DNA of 64,000 bases from Arthrobacter sp. SLBN-122 (lineage in GTDB: Bacteria > Actinomycetota > Actinomycetes > Actinomycetales > Micrococcaceae). The notes under the pieces are model-generated. The model was not told the origin of the DNA. It saw nothing but the letters and a program-made list of their open reading frames with translations, and did no database searches. Of this stretch, positions 1 to 8,657 are shown piece by piece. Where the stretch lies: the NCBI RefSeq assembly GCF_006715165.1, contig NZ_VFMS01000001.1:4216001-4280000 (forward strand), in the 5' to 3' direction. Position 1 is the stretch's first letter. Every line of letters begins with the position of its first letter. Position numbers and translations under genes: made by a program.

Positions 1-2
1 TG

Positions 3-368
3 GACGTGGAAACCCACGGCACGGATGAGCGCCTGATCGGCAACGTCAAGGTCTCAACCACGGAGTTCGGCGAAGTCCTGGGCTACGAAAACCACAGCGG
101 CCAGACCACGCTCGGCAGCGGTGTGCAGCCACTGGGCACCGTAGCGAAGGGAACTGGAAACAACAGCAATGACGGCCATGAAGGGGCCCGGTACCGCAAC
201 ATCGTTGCCAGCTACCTGCACGGATCGCTGCTGCCCAAGAACCCTGCCATTGCCGACTTCCTGATCCGTACCGCGGCGGAGCGGAAGTTCGGCAGCTTCT
301 CCCCTGGCAACCCGGACGACACCTACGCCGTCCTGGCCCGGGAGCACGCTGCCCGCCGGCCCCGCTGA
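3..368 (+). CDS. gatD: Lipid II isoglutaminyl synthase glutaminase subunit GatD (3' part)
   Basis: This is the C-terminal ~121 residues of a class I glutamine amidotransferase; the start lies before the window. The segment SYLHGSLLPKNP carries the triad histidine in the context typical of GatD, the subunit that supplies ammonia to MurT for amidating D-Glu of the peptidoglycan stem peptide. The preceding HSGQT stretch is also typical of this CobB/CobQ-like family. murT would be expected just upstream, out of view. The catalytic cysteine cannot be seen here. A related cobyric-acid-synthase-like protein is the alternative. The gene converges on the flavoprotein at 433. Confidence 0.8.
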   Translation, partial: DVETHGTDERLIGNVKVSTTEFGEVLGYENHSGQTTLGSGVQPLGTVAKGTGNNSNDGHEGARYRNIVASYLHGSLLPKNPAIADFLIRTAAERKFGSFSPGNPDDTYAVLAREHAARRPR

Positions 369-432
369 CCCGGGACCTTCCTTGCCTTAGCCACCGCTGA
401 AGGGCAACCCTGCTGTAATGGCTCATCGCAGG

Positions 433-1794
433 TCACCGCCACTGGAAATACTCCCGGTGGATGTTGGCCCTGCGAACACCTGCGCCCCGGAAGGCCTTAC
501 GGAACTGCCGCAGCATGGCGTCCGGTCCGCCCATGAATACCGAGAGCTCGCGGGGTTCGGTGCCTACGGCGGCCAGGACCGCCTCCGGGGTCAGCCGTCC
601 GTCTGCTTCGGTGTCCACGGCATGGACCGTGAGCCGTGGCTGGTTCCGGGCGATGGCAGAGACCTCATCGGCAAAGGGGGACGGGCCCGCCGAGGTGACG
701 AAGAAGTGGACATCGTCGTGGAGTTCGCCGTCCAGGGACCGCAGCCAGCTGAGGAAGGGCGTGATTCCCACGCCGCCCGCGATCCAGACCTGATGCGCTG
801 TTCCGCGGTGCCGGTCAAAGCGTCCGTAGGGCCCGCCAACCACCGCCGGCATCCCGGGCTGCACCACGTCCGGAAGCCTGGCCGTATGGTCGCCCAGCGC
901 CTTGACCGTGATGCTGATCCCGCCTTCCAGCGCCAGCCCCGAGATGGAAAACGGGTGCCGCTGCCAGCCGTCCGCTGTTTCCAGGTAGACCATGGCGAAC
1001 TGCCCGGGTTTGAAGACCAGCGGCCGGCCCAAGGGACGCAGTGCCACTTCCACCAGGTCCGGTGCCACCGGCTGGACCGCAGCCACCTGGTAATCGTGGT
1101 GGGGCAGGAAATGCCGTGCCAGCAGTTCGCGGTAGGCATAGAACCCCAACCCGGTTCCACCGATGGCCACGTAGCTCCAGCGAAGCGCGGGCACAGCCTC
1201 AAACGCACTGGCGTCGAGCAAGCCGTGAAGGAACCCGGCGGCCAGGAACAGGCCGGTCAGCCGGTGGAAGCCGCGCCACCGCTCGTAGCCGCCCAGCAGG
1301 CGGGCGGCCAGCCGCACCGGCCTGGTCCTCAACAAGGTGCGGACCAGCCCGCGGACAGGCGCGGGAAGTATGGTCCGCCAGCGTGGCAGGACTGCCCATA
1401 CAACCAACGCGGCGAGCCCGCTGATGGCAACCACCGCCAGTGTCTTGCCAAGGCTGGTTGCCTCCGGATTAGCGGCAAGTTCCATGTGCGGCAGCAACAG
1501 GATTGTTGCCGTCATCGCCGCCCTGCGGTGCCAGATGGCGGCGTGGTCAATGCCACCGAAAACCGGCTCAACGTGAGGCAGGGTGCTGACCAGGACCAGC
1601 GCGATTGAATACAGCAGGACGGATTCGCCGCCGAAGAGTTGCCCTACGTGCCCCAGGACGGGTTCGCCCGCAGGCCGAGCGAGGGACCAGAAAATGCCGT
1701 AGGCCCCGGCCAGCACCATGATTGCGCCTGGACCAAGCCACCGGAACGGCATTCCCAGGAAGACGGTCCCCTGTCCGGCGCCACCCTTGGTCAT
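433..1794 (-). CDS. Ferric reductase-like transmembrane flavoprotein
   Basis: About 453 residues. The N-terminal ~210 residues hold several hydrophobic helices with histidines, as in the ferric-reductase-like haem membrane domain. An FNR-type module follows: HPFSIS for FAD binding, GVGITPFLSWL for NAD(P)H binding and a final MGGP...REYFQW segment. It should pass electrons from NAD(P)H through FAD to membrane haem, and possibly on to ferric iron or another acceptor. A GTG lies at 1800, but ATG 1794 is better spaced (8 bases) from AAAGGA, so I prefer ATG. The physiological acceptor is unknown. It converges with gatD, and the M3 peptidase gene diverges from it. Confidence 0.8.
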   Translation of the reverse strand: MTKGGAGQGTVFLGMPFRWLGPGAIMVLAGAYGIFWSLARPAGEPVLGHVGQLFGGESVLLYSIALVLVSTLPHVEPVFGGIDHAAIWHRRAAMTATILLLPHMELAANPEATSLGKTLAVVAISGLAALVVWAVLPRWRTILPAPVRGLVRTLLRTRPVRLAARLLGGYERWRGFHRLTGLFLAAGFLHGLLDASAFEAVPALRWSYVAIGGTGLGFYAYRELLARHFLPHHDYQVAAVQPVAPDLVEVALRPLGRPLVFKPGQFAMVYLETADGWQRHPFSISGLALEGGISITVKALGDHTARLPDVVQPGMPAVVGGPYGRFDRHRGTAHQVWIAGGVGITPFLSWLRSLDGELHDDVHFFVTSAGPSPFADEVSAIARNQPRLTVHAVDTEADGRLTPEAVLAAVGTEPRELSVFMGGPDAMLRQFRKAFRGAGVRRANIHREYFQWR

Positions 1795-1958
1795 AGCCAC
1801 GGTCCTTTCATCATTGACAAACCGTTGCGCGTTCCCTGCAGGAGACGGTAAATGCGGTCCGGGGCGGACCGTATAGCGGCCATTGTAGGGTTACCGGCTG
1901 GGAGGACGTGCCCCGCCCCACAATTGAGAAGCCTGTCCCGCTGTGAAAGGTTTAGCCC

Positions 1959-3971
1959 ATGACGAACCCGCTCCTTGCCGCCAGTCCCCTGCCCTACGGC
2001 CTCCCGCCCTTCGAAGTCCTCACTGTAGAGGAGTACCGGGAAGCCATCGAGGCAGGATTGTCTGCCCACCTGGATGAGATCCGGGCAATCACCGGCAACG
2101 CCCAGCCGGCCACCTTCGAAAACACGGCCGTGGCCATGGAACGTTCGGGGCAGCTGCTGAACCGCGCGGCCGCGGCGTTCTTCACCCTGGTGTCCGCCGA
2201 CGCAACAGAGCAGATCCGGGAGCTCGAAACGGAGTTGTCCCCGCGGTTCTCGGCCCACCAGGATGAGGTGTTCCTCGACAGGGCGCTCTTCGACCGCTTT
2301 GCCGCCATCGATACGGACAATTTCGATCCCGAGTCCTCCCGTTTGGTGGAGGAGTACCTCAAGGAGTTCCGCCAGTCCGGCATCCAGCTTGACCCGCCGG
2401 GCCAGGAGCGGCTGCGCGCCATCAACGCCGAACTGGCACGCCTGGGTACCGAGTTCGGCCAGCGGGTCAAGGAAGGCATGAAGTCCGCCGCACTGCTGCT
2501 GGACAATGCGGGTGACCTGGCCGGCCTGCCGGCCGACGACGTCGCCAGCGCTGCGGAAGCAGCCCGCGCCGCCGGTCACGACGGCAAATACCTGCTCACC
2601 CTGATCCAGCCCGGGAACCAGCCTGCCCTCGCCGCCCTCGAGAACCGGAACGTCCGCCGTCGCCTGTTCGAAGCATCCGTGGCGAGGGGCAGCGACGGCG
2701 GCAGCCTGGATGTCCTTGACATGGCCAGGGAAATGGCCGGGCTGCGGGCGGAGAAAGCAAGGCTGCTGGGATTCGACAATTACGCAGAGCTGGTGGCGGA
2801 CCGCCAGACGGCCCCCGACTTTGAGGCAGTCCGGACCATGCTGAGCAGGATGGCGCCGGCCGCCATCCGCAACGCCGACGCCGAGGCGGCAGAGCTGGCC
2901 GAAGTTGCCGGCCACCCATTGGAGGCATGGGACTGGGCCTACTATTCGGCGAAGGTTCGGCGGGAAAAATACGACGTCGACGAACAGGCGCTCCGGCCCT
3001 ACTTTGAACTCAACCGCACTATCACCGACGGCGTGTTCTTTGCAGCAACGTCGCTGTACGGGATCACTTTCCACGAGCGGACCGATCTCCACGGCTACCA
3101 CCCGGACGTGCGTATCTGGGAAGTACGCAACGAGGACGGCACGGCACTGGGGCTGTTCCTGGGCGACTACTACGCGCGCGAATCAAAGCGGGGCGGCGCC
3201 TGGATGAACTCGCTTGTTGACCAGTCGGACCTGCTGGGCACGCGGCCCGTGGTGACCAACACACTCAACATTTCCAAGCCACCCGCCGGCGAACCCACTC
3301 TCCTCAGCCTGGACGGGCTGCGCACCCTGTTCCACGAGTTCGGCCACGCGCTGCACGGCCTGTTTTCAAACGTCACCTATCCGCGCTTCTCGGGGACGGC
3401 GGTGCCGAGGGACTTCGTGGAGTATCCCTCGCAGGTGAACGAAATGTGGATCATGTGGCCGGAGGTGTTGTCCAACTACGCACGCCACTATCTCACGGGC
3501 GAGCCCCTTCCGCAGGACATCGTGGCCAGGCTGGAGGAGTCCAGGCTCTGGGGTGAGGGTTTTGCCACCACGGAGTACCTGGGAGCTGCCCTGCTCGACC
3601 TGGCGTGGCACACGCTGGAGCCGGATGGCGTTCCCGAAGACGCGCTGGAGTTCGAGGCCAAGGCCCTGGCTTCGGCCGGAATTGCGCACCGCCTGATTCC
3701 GCCGCGGTACCGGACCGGGTACTTCCAGCACATCTTCGCCGGGGCGGGATACGCGGCGGGCTACTACTCCTATATCTGGAGCGAGGTGCTGGACGCCGAC
3801 ACCGTGGACTGGTTCAGCGAGAACGGCGGCCTGACCCGCGCCAACGGCGAAAGCTTCCGCCAGGAGCTGCTCTCCCGCGGCAACAGCCGCGACCCCCTGG
3901 AGTCATTCCGCATCCTGAGGGGCCGCGACGCCAGGCTGGAGCCGCTGCTGAAGCGCCGCGGCCTCGAGTAA
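1959..3971 (+). CDS. M3 family oligopeptidase (peptidyl-dipeptidase Dcp-like)
   Basis: 670 residues, the usual size for cytosolic M3 zinc peptidases. The zinc motif HEFGH is at residues 459-463 and the third ligand is Glu488 in FVEYPSQ, 29 residues after the first His, as in thimet-type enzymes. The C-terminal GAGYAAGYYSYIWSE stretch is the conserved substrate-side segment. It degrades short peptides in the cytoplasm. No signal peptide is present. ATG 1959 follows a GAAAGG ribosome site. Dcp versus oligopeptidase A cannot be settled from sequence alone. The gene stands alone, and a 60-base palindrome begins 6 bases after its stop. Confidence 0.9.
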   Translation: MTNPLLAASPLPYGLPPFEVLTVEEYREAIEAGLSAHLDEIRAITGNAQPATFENTAVAMERSGQLLNRAAAAFFTLVSADATEQIRELETELSPRFSAHQDEVFLDRALFDRFAAIDTDNFDPESSRLVEEYLKEFRQSGIQLDPPGQERLRAINAELARLGTEFGQRVKEGMKSAALLLDNAGDLAGLPADDVASAAEAARAAGHDGKYLLTLIQPGNQPALAALENRNVRRRLFEASVARGSDGGSLDVLDMAREMAGLRAEKARLLGFDNYAELVADRQTAPDFEAVRTMLSRMAPAAIRNADAEAAELAEVAGHPLEAWDWAYYSAKVRREKYDVDEQALRPYFELNRTITDGVFFAATSLYGITFHERTDLHGYHPDVRIWEVRNEDGTALGLFLGDYYARESKRGGAWMNSLVDQSDLLGTRPVVTNTLNISKPPAGEPTLLSLDGLRTLFHEFGHALHGLFSNVTYPRFSGTAVPRDFVEYPSQVNEMWIMWPEVLSNYARHYLTGEPLPQDIVARLEESRLWGEGFATTEYLGAALLDLAWHTLEPDGVPEDALEFEAKALASAGIAHRLIPPRYRTGYFQHIFAGAGYAAGYYSYIWSEVLDADTVDWFSENGGLTRANGESFRQELLSRGNSRDPLESFRILRGRDARLEPLLKRRGLE

Positions 3972-3976
3972 CCCCC

Positions 3977-4036
3977 ATCGAGTGCTCCGTACTTGTCGGT
4001 TTCGGGCCCGATAAAGACAAGTACGGAGCAATCGAT
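3977..4036. repeat. 60-base imperfect palindrome, copy 1
   Basis: The 21-base arms 3977-3997 and 4016-4036 are complementary at 20 of 21 positions around an 18-base loop. The outer arm reads ATCGAKTGCTCCGTA and its complement. A second element of exactly 60 bases at 32147 matches at 51 of 60 positions. It begins 6 bases after the oligopeptidase stop, between convergent genes, so it could fold as a transcript end. The second copy lies between divergent starts, however, which argues for a dispersed REP-like or miniature element. Confidence 0.8.
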
Positions 4037-4153
4037 ATTAAAGAACGACGCCGGTCCCCCAACCGAAAAAAGGTGAGGAACCGGCATCGTAATGAAACAC
4101 AAAGGCAACCACTAGCGACGGGCGGTGCGGTCCCGCAGCGTGCGTAAAAGGGG

Positions 4154-4198
4154 CCCCGCCCCAAGCCACCGCCAATATGGCGGCAGCGTGAGGCGGGG
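4154..4198. terminator. Nested GC-rich hairpin downstream of pdxS
   Basis: The outer stem CCCCGCC (4154-4160) pairs with GGCGGGG (4192-4198), and an inner stem CCGCC/GGCGG (4169-4183) encloses AATAT. It sits about 50 bases past the pdxS stop and between convergent genes. There is no clear T run, so a terminator role is only a suggestion. Confidence 0.35.
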
Positions 4199-4247
4199 AA
4201 TAGCACGCAGAGGATCACGCCGTCCGGCGCGTCGCGGAAGGCGGAAG

Positions 4248-5174
4248 TTACCAGCCGCGCTCGGCGAGGCGGTGGGGCTGGGGGATCTCGTCGACGTTGA
4301 TGCCCACCATGGCTTCACCCAGGCCGCGGGAGGCCTTGGCGATGACGTCGGGGTCGTCGAAGAAGGTGGTGGCCTTGACGACGGCGGCGGCGCGCTGGGC
4401 AGGGTTGCCGGACTTGAAGATGCCGGATCCGACGAAGACGCCGTCGGCGCCGAGCTGCATCATCATGGCCGCGTCAGCGGGGGTGGCGATGCCGCCGGCC
4501 GTGAACAGCACCACGGGAAGCTTGCCGGCAGCGGCAACTTCCTTGACCAGTTCGTAGGGTGCCTGCAGTTCCTTGGCCGCGACGTACAGCTCGTCCTCGG
4601 GAAGGGAGGACAGCCGGGCGATCTCGGAGCGGATCTTGCGCATGTGACCGGTGGCGTTGGAGACGTCGCCGGTGCCTGCTTCACCCTTGGACCGGATCAT
4701 GGCCGCGCCCTCGTTGATGCGGCGCAGGGCCTCACCGAGGTTGGTGGCGCCACAGACGAAGGGAACCTTGAAGTTCCACTTGTCGATGTGGTTGATGTAG
4801 TCGGCCGGGGTGAGGACCTCGGACTCGTCGATGTAGTCGACGCCGAGGGACTGCAGGATCTGGGCTTCGACGAAGTGGCCGATGCGGGCCTTTGCCATGA
4901 CCGGGATGGAGACGGCATCAATGATCTGGTCGATCATGTCGGGATCGGACATGCGGGACACGCCGCCCTGGGCACGGATATCAGCCGGAACACGTTCCAG
5001 CGCCATGACTGCCACGGCACCGGCGTCTTCGGCGATGCGGGCCTGTTCGACGTTGACGACGTCCATGATGACGCCGCCCTTGAGCATCTCGGCCATGCCG
5101 CGCTTCACGCGGCTGCTGCCCGTGACGCTGTTCGCGGACGAACCGGCCTCGTTGCTTACATCAGGTGTAGACAC
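4248..5174 (-). CDS. pdxS: Pyridoxal 5'-phosphate synthase, PdxS (synthase) subunit
   Basis: 308 residues, matching PdxS/SNZ proteins almost end to end: the [18 protein letters not shown]-terminus, the [12 protein letters not shown] segment, [10 protein letters not shown], and the phosphate-binding [16 protein letters not shown] region. It forms PLP from ribose 5-phosphate, glyceraldehyde 3-phosphate and ammonia, the ammonia coming from the glutaminase PdxT. Start is GTG 5174 behind AGGGG. A TAGTATAAAG box on the minus strand near 5270-5280 could be its -10 element. pdxT, normally close by, is absent here: the next gene downstream is the convergent oligopeptidase. Confidence 0.97.
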   Translation of the reverse strand: MSTPDVSNEAGSSANSVTGSSRVKRGMAEMLKGGVIMDVVNVEQARIAEDAGAVAVMALERVPADIRAQGGVSRMSDPDMIDQIIDAVSIPVMAKARIGHFVEAQILQSLGVDYIDESEVLTPADYINHIDKWNFKVPFVCGATNLGEALRRINEGAAMIRSKGEAGTGDVSNATGHMRKIRSEIARLSSLPEDELYVAAKELQAPYELVKEVAAAGKLPVVLFTAGGIATPADAAMMMQLGADGVFVGSGIFKSGNPAQRAAAVVKATTFFDDPDVIAKASRGLGEAMVGINVDEIPQPHRLAERGW

Positions 5175-5312
5175 AAAAACCCCTATGGGTAGCTAGATGA
5201 TCTTCGCCGGGCATGCGGCGGCAGCTGCCGGACGTGCACGCACGGATTGCCGGGTCCATTGACCGGGCAGTCTTTATACTAGTCCCCCGCCGCCCGGCCG
5301 GCTTAATCATGT

Positions 5313-5936
5313 CTAATCAGCCGGCGTCGGTTCCGCCAAGGCCTGCCGCCGCACCGAGATGACGCGCTGGACCACGGTAATGAGGCTGGCTGCCGCCAGG
5401 AGGACCAGGGTGACGAGGAGCACTGCCGGCGGGAGCCCGAGGCCGGTGAGACCGGTGATGACCAGGACGGAGACCAGGCGTTCGGCCCGCTCTGCGATCC
5501 CGACGTTCGCCGTGAAGCCCAGGGACTCCGCTTTGGCCCGGGCGTAGGAGACTACCATGCCCAGGACAAGGCAGAGCAGGGCTGATACGGCAATGGCCAT
5601 GTTGTTGCCACCGGTAAAGAACCAGATGGACACCCCAGCGAACAGGGCACCGTCGGCAATCCGGTCCAGGGTGGAGTCGAGGAAGTTCCCCCAGCGGCTC
5701 TTCACGCCCTGCATCCGCGCCATGATGCCGTCCAGCACGTCGGAAAAGATGAAGGCCGTGATGAAAAGGGTGCCCCAAAAGAGCTGGCCCAGCGGGTAGA
5801 AAACCAGGGCCCCGGCCGCAACCCCTGCGGTGCCGAGGATGGTTACCGCGTCCGGGGAGACACCGATCTTCAGGAGCCAGCGGGCGAGCGGGGTAAACAG
5901 CGCGGTGAAGAATCCGCGGGCGTGCCTATTCAGCAT
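5313..5936 (-). CDS. pgsA: CDP-alcohol phosphatidyltransferase (phosphatidylinositol-phosphate synthase-like)
   Basis: 207 residues from ATG 5936, with several membrane helices. It has the complete CDP-alcohol phosphotransferase signature DG-x2-AR-x8-G-x3-D-x3-D, starting at DGIMARMQG. In actinobacteria the gene next to the HIT protein and thrS makes phosphatidylinositol phosphate from CDP-diacylglycerol and inositol phosphate, the first step to phosphatidylinositol and its mannosides. A longer reading from 5984 would overlap the HIT gene by 59 bases. From 5936 the overlap is 11 bases, suggesting coupled translation. The acyltransferase and pimA that usually follow are missing here. Confidence 0.88.
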   Translation of the reverse strand: MLNRHARGFFTALFTPLARWLLKIGVSPDAVTILGTAGVAAGALVFYPLGQLFWGTLFITAFIFSDVLDGIMARMQGVKSRWGNFLDSTLDRIADGALFAGVSIWFFTGGNNMAIAVSALLCLVLGMVVSYARAKAESLGFTANVGIAERAERLVSVLVITGLTGLGLPPAVLLVTLVLLAAASLITVVQRVISVRRQALAEPTPAD

Positions 5937-6513
5937 CCGACTCCCCGGGCCAGGCTTCAGCCACCTGCCGCCGGACCTCATCAAGGGTCTGGGTGATGGC
6001 CTTGGTCTGGGCGATGATGGGGAAGAAGTTGCCGTCGCCGCCCCACCGCGGAACGATGTGCTGGTGCAGGTGCGCGGAGATGCCGGCTCCCCCCACCACC
6101 CCCTGGTTCATCCCCAGGTTGAATCCGCCGGGGTTGGAGACCTTGCGCAGCACCCGCATGGCCGTCTGGGTCAGGTCAGCGAACTCTGCTGTCTCTTCAA
6201 CCGTGAGGTCGGTGTAATCCGGAATGTGCCGGTACGGGCAGACCAGAAGATGCCCCGGGTTGTAGGGAAACAGGTTCAGCACCACGTAGCAGGTCCGGCC
6301 GCGGTAGACGATGAGTGCCTCTTCGTCAGTCCTGTTCGGGCCTACGCAGAATGGGCAGTCGTTCTCATTCTTGAACTGGTGCTGCCCGCCCTTGATGTAG
6401 GCCATGCGGTGCGGAGTCCACAGGCGCTGGAAGGCGTCCGGGACACCGGCGAGGGCAAAGTCGTCGGTAACGCCGGCATCGCCTGGATATCCTGCGCCTG
6501 TGTTCTCCTGCAC
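5926..6513 (-). CDS. HIT domain protein (Ap4A phosphorylase/hydrolase-like)
   Basis: 195 residues with the histidine-triad motif HLHQHIVPRW near residue 140; the middle His is the nucleophile in this family. CPFC near residue 57 fits the extended N-terminal region of the mycobacterial homologue beside pgsA, which is reported to phosphorolyse diadenosine tetraphosphate. Substrate is inferred from that context. Start is GTG 6513, 18 bases after the thrS stop codon. The gene is the middle member of thrS-HIT-pgsA and overlaps pgsA by 11 bases. Confidence 0.88.
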   Translation of the reverse strand: MQENTGAGYPGDAGVTDDFALAGVPDAFQRLWTPHRMAYIKGGQHQFKNENDCPFCVGPNRTDEEALIVYRGRTCYVVLNLFPYNPGHLLVCPYRHIPDYTDLTVEETAEFADLTQTAMRVLRKVSNPGGFNLGMNQGVVGGAGISAHLHQHIVPRWGGDGNFFPIIAQTKAITQTLDEVRRQVAEAWPGESDAE

Positions 6514-6531
6514 TGTGCTGCTTCCGTTCGG

Positions 6532-8541
6532 CTAGCTGGTCCGGTTGCGGACGGCGTCGGTGATCCGCTTGACTGCTTCCGCAACGGGCACGCCGTTGTC
6601 CTGGCTGCCGTCGCGGAAACGGAATGAAACTGCGCCCGCCTCCGCGTCGTCGCCGCCGGCGATCAGCACGAACGGGATCTTGTCCTTGCTGGCGGTGCGG
6701 ATCTTCTTGGGGAACCGGTCCGTGGAAGTGTCCACCTCGGCACGGATGCCCTCGGCCTTAAGCTGGTCGACGACGTCGAACATGTACTCGTTGAACGCCT
6801 CCGCCACGGGGATGCCCACCACCTGGACCGGAGCCAGCCACGCAGGGAACGCTCCGGCATAATGCTCGGTGAGGACGCCCATGAACCGCTCCACTGAGCC
6901 GAAGAGCGCACGGTGGATCATCACCGGACGCTGCCGGCTGCCGTCGGCGGCCTGGAATTCGAGTTCGAAGCGCTCGGGCAGGTTGAAGTCCAGCTGGATG
7001 GTGGACATCTGCCAGGTACGGCCCAGCGCGTCCTTGGCCTGCACGGAAATCTTGGGACCGTAGAACGCAGCCCCGCCCGGATCCGGCACCAGTTCCAGCC
7101 CGGACTCCTGCGCCACCTCGGAAAGTGTCCTGGTGGCTTCCTCCCAGGTGGCGTCGTCGCCAACATACTTCTCCGGGTCCTTGGTGGACAGCTCCAGGTA
7201 GAAGTCGTTCAGCCCGTAGTCCTTGAGCAGGTCCAGGACGAAGGTCAGGGTTTTGGTGAGCTCGTCCTTCATCTGCTCGCGGGTGCAGTAGATGTGGGCG
7301 TCGTCCTGTGTCATGCCGCGGACGCGGGTGAGGCCGTGCACCACGCCGGACTTCTCGTAGCGGTAGACCGAACCGAACTCGAACAACCGCAGCGGGAGCT
7401 CGCGGTAGGATCGGCCGCGGGAGCGGAAGATGAGGTTGTGCATGGGGCAGTTCATCGGCTTCAGGTAGTAATCCTGGCCGGGCTTGCGCACCGTGCCGTC
7501 CTCATTGAGTTCGGCGTCCACGTGCATGGCGGGGAACATGCCGTCCTTGTACCAGTCCAGGTGCCCGGAGACCTCGTAGAGGTGGCCCTTGGTAATGTGC
7601 GGGGTGTAGACGAACTCGTAGCCGGCCTCGACGTGCCGCTGGCGTGAGTAGTCCTCCATCTCCTTGCGGATGATGCCGCCCTTGGGGTGGAAGACGGGCA
7701 GGCCGGAGCCCAGTTCGTCCGGGAAGGAGAAGAGGTCAAGTTCCGAACCGAGCTTGCGGTGGTCGCGGCGCTCGGCCTCGGCAATGCGCTCCTGGTAGGC
7801 CTTCAGGGCGTCCTTGGTGGGCCAGGCAGTGCCGTAGATGCGCTGCAGCTGCTGGTTCTTCTGGTTGCCCAGCCAGTAGGCCGACGACGACCGGGTGAGG
7901 GCGAAGGCGTTGGAGATCATCTTGGTGTTGGGCAGATGGGGGCCGCGGCAGAGGTCGCACCAGACAGTGGTGCCTTCCTTGCGCTCCACGTTGTCGTAGA
8001 TGGTGATGTCGCCGGCGCCGACCTCCACGTTAACGCCCTCGCCGGCCTCGGCGGCGTCGTTCTTCCTGCCCAGCAATTCGAGCTTGTAGGGCTCGTTCTT
8101 CATGGCGTCGCGGGCCTCGTCCTCTGAGACGACGCGGCGGACGAATTTCTGGTTCTGGTTGACGATCTTGAGCATCATCTTTTCGAGGGTCTTGAGGTCC
8201 TCGGGGGTGAAGGGCTCGGCAACGTCGAAGTCGAAGTAGAAGCCGTCGGTGATGTAGGGACCGATGCCCAGCTTGGCGTCGGGACGCAGCTGCTGCACGG
8301 CCTGGGCCATGACGTGGGCAGTGGAGTGGCGCAGGACGTTCAGGCCATCAGGGGAATCGATGGTGACGCCTACCACCTCGGCGCCCTCGGGAAGTTCCTG
8401 GTCAAGGTCCTTCAGTTCGCCATTAACGCGGGCCACAACAACGTCACGGCGCTCAAAGAAGAGTTCCGCACCGGTTGTCCCGGTAGTCACCTTGGTCTCT
8501 TCGCCATCGACGAGAAGGGTGATCTGCTGGGCATCTGACAC
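6532..8541 (-). CDS. thrS: Threonyl-tRNA synthetase
   Basis: 669 residues, full length. It has an N-terminal TGS domain (about 1-65), the second additional editing domain (roughly 70-230), a class II catalytic core with the MNCPMH segment that carries the zinc-binding Cys, motif 3 ([13 protein letters not shown]) and a C-terminal anticodon-binding domain. It charges tRNA-Thr in the cytoplasm. Start is GTG 8541 with GGAG six bases before it. The 117-base region upstream showed no T-box or attenuator that I could recognise. It heads the thrS-HIT-pgsA operon. Confidence 0.97.
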   Translation of the reverse strand: MSDAQQITLLVDGEETKVTTGTTGAELFFERRDVVVARVNGELKDLDQELPEGAEVVGVTIDSPDGLNVLRHSTAHVMAQAVQQLRPDAKLGIGPYITDGFYFDFDVAEPFTPEDLKTLEKMMLKIVNQNQKFVRRVVSEDEARDAMKNEPYKLELLGRKNDAAEAGEGVNVEVGAGDITIYDNVERKEGTTVWCDLCRGPHLPNTKMISNAFALTRSSSAYWLGNQKNQQLQRIYGTAWPTKDALKAYQERIAEAERRDHRKLGSELDLFSFPDELGSGLPVFHPKGGIIRKEMEDYSRQRHVEAGYEFVYTPHITKGHLYEVSGHLDWYKDGMFPAMHVDAELNEDGTVRKPGQDYYLKPMNCPMHNLIFRSRGRSYRELPLRLFEFGSVYRYEKSGVVHGLTRVRGMTQDDAHIYCTREQMKDELTKTLTFVLDLLKDYGLNDFYLELSTKDPEKYVGDDATWEEATRTLSEVAQESGLELVPDPGGAAFYGPKISVQAKDALGRTWQMSTIQLDFNLPERFELEFQAADGSRQRPVMIHRALFGSVERFMGVLTEHYAGAFPAWLAPVQVVGIPVAEAFNEYMFDVVDQLKAEGIRAEVDTSTDRFPKKIRTASKDKIPFVLIAGGDDAEAGAVSFRFRDGSQDNGVPVAEAVKRITDAVRNRTS

Positions 8542-8657
8542 GGGTGTCTCCTATTCAAAGTTAAGGCTTCATAGCTTGTGGCATACGGGGACCACAGCCA
8601 GCCACCGTCAATGCTATCGGTTCACGTAAGGGCCGACCAACGCGGCACACAGCACCG

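Noticed and set aside
1791..3101. 436-residue minus-strand frame opposite the oligopeptidase
   Set aside because: Shadow of an unambiguous M3 peptidase gene and the wrong composition for a protein.
8542..8657. T-box or attenuator before thrS
   Set aside because: No specifier stem, T-box sequence or terminator hairpin could be recognised in the 117-base leader.
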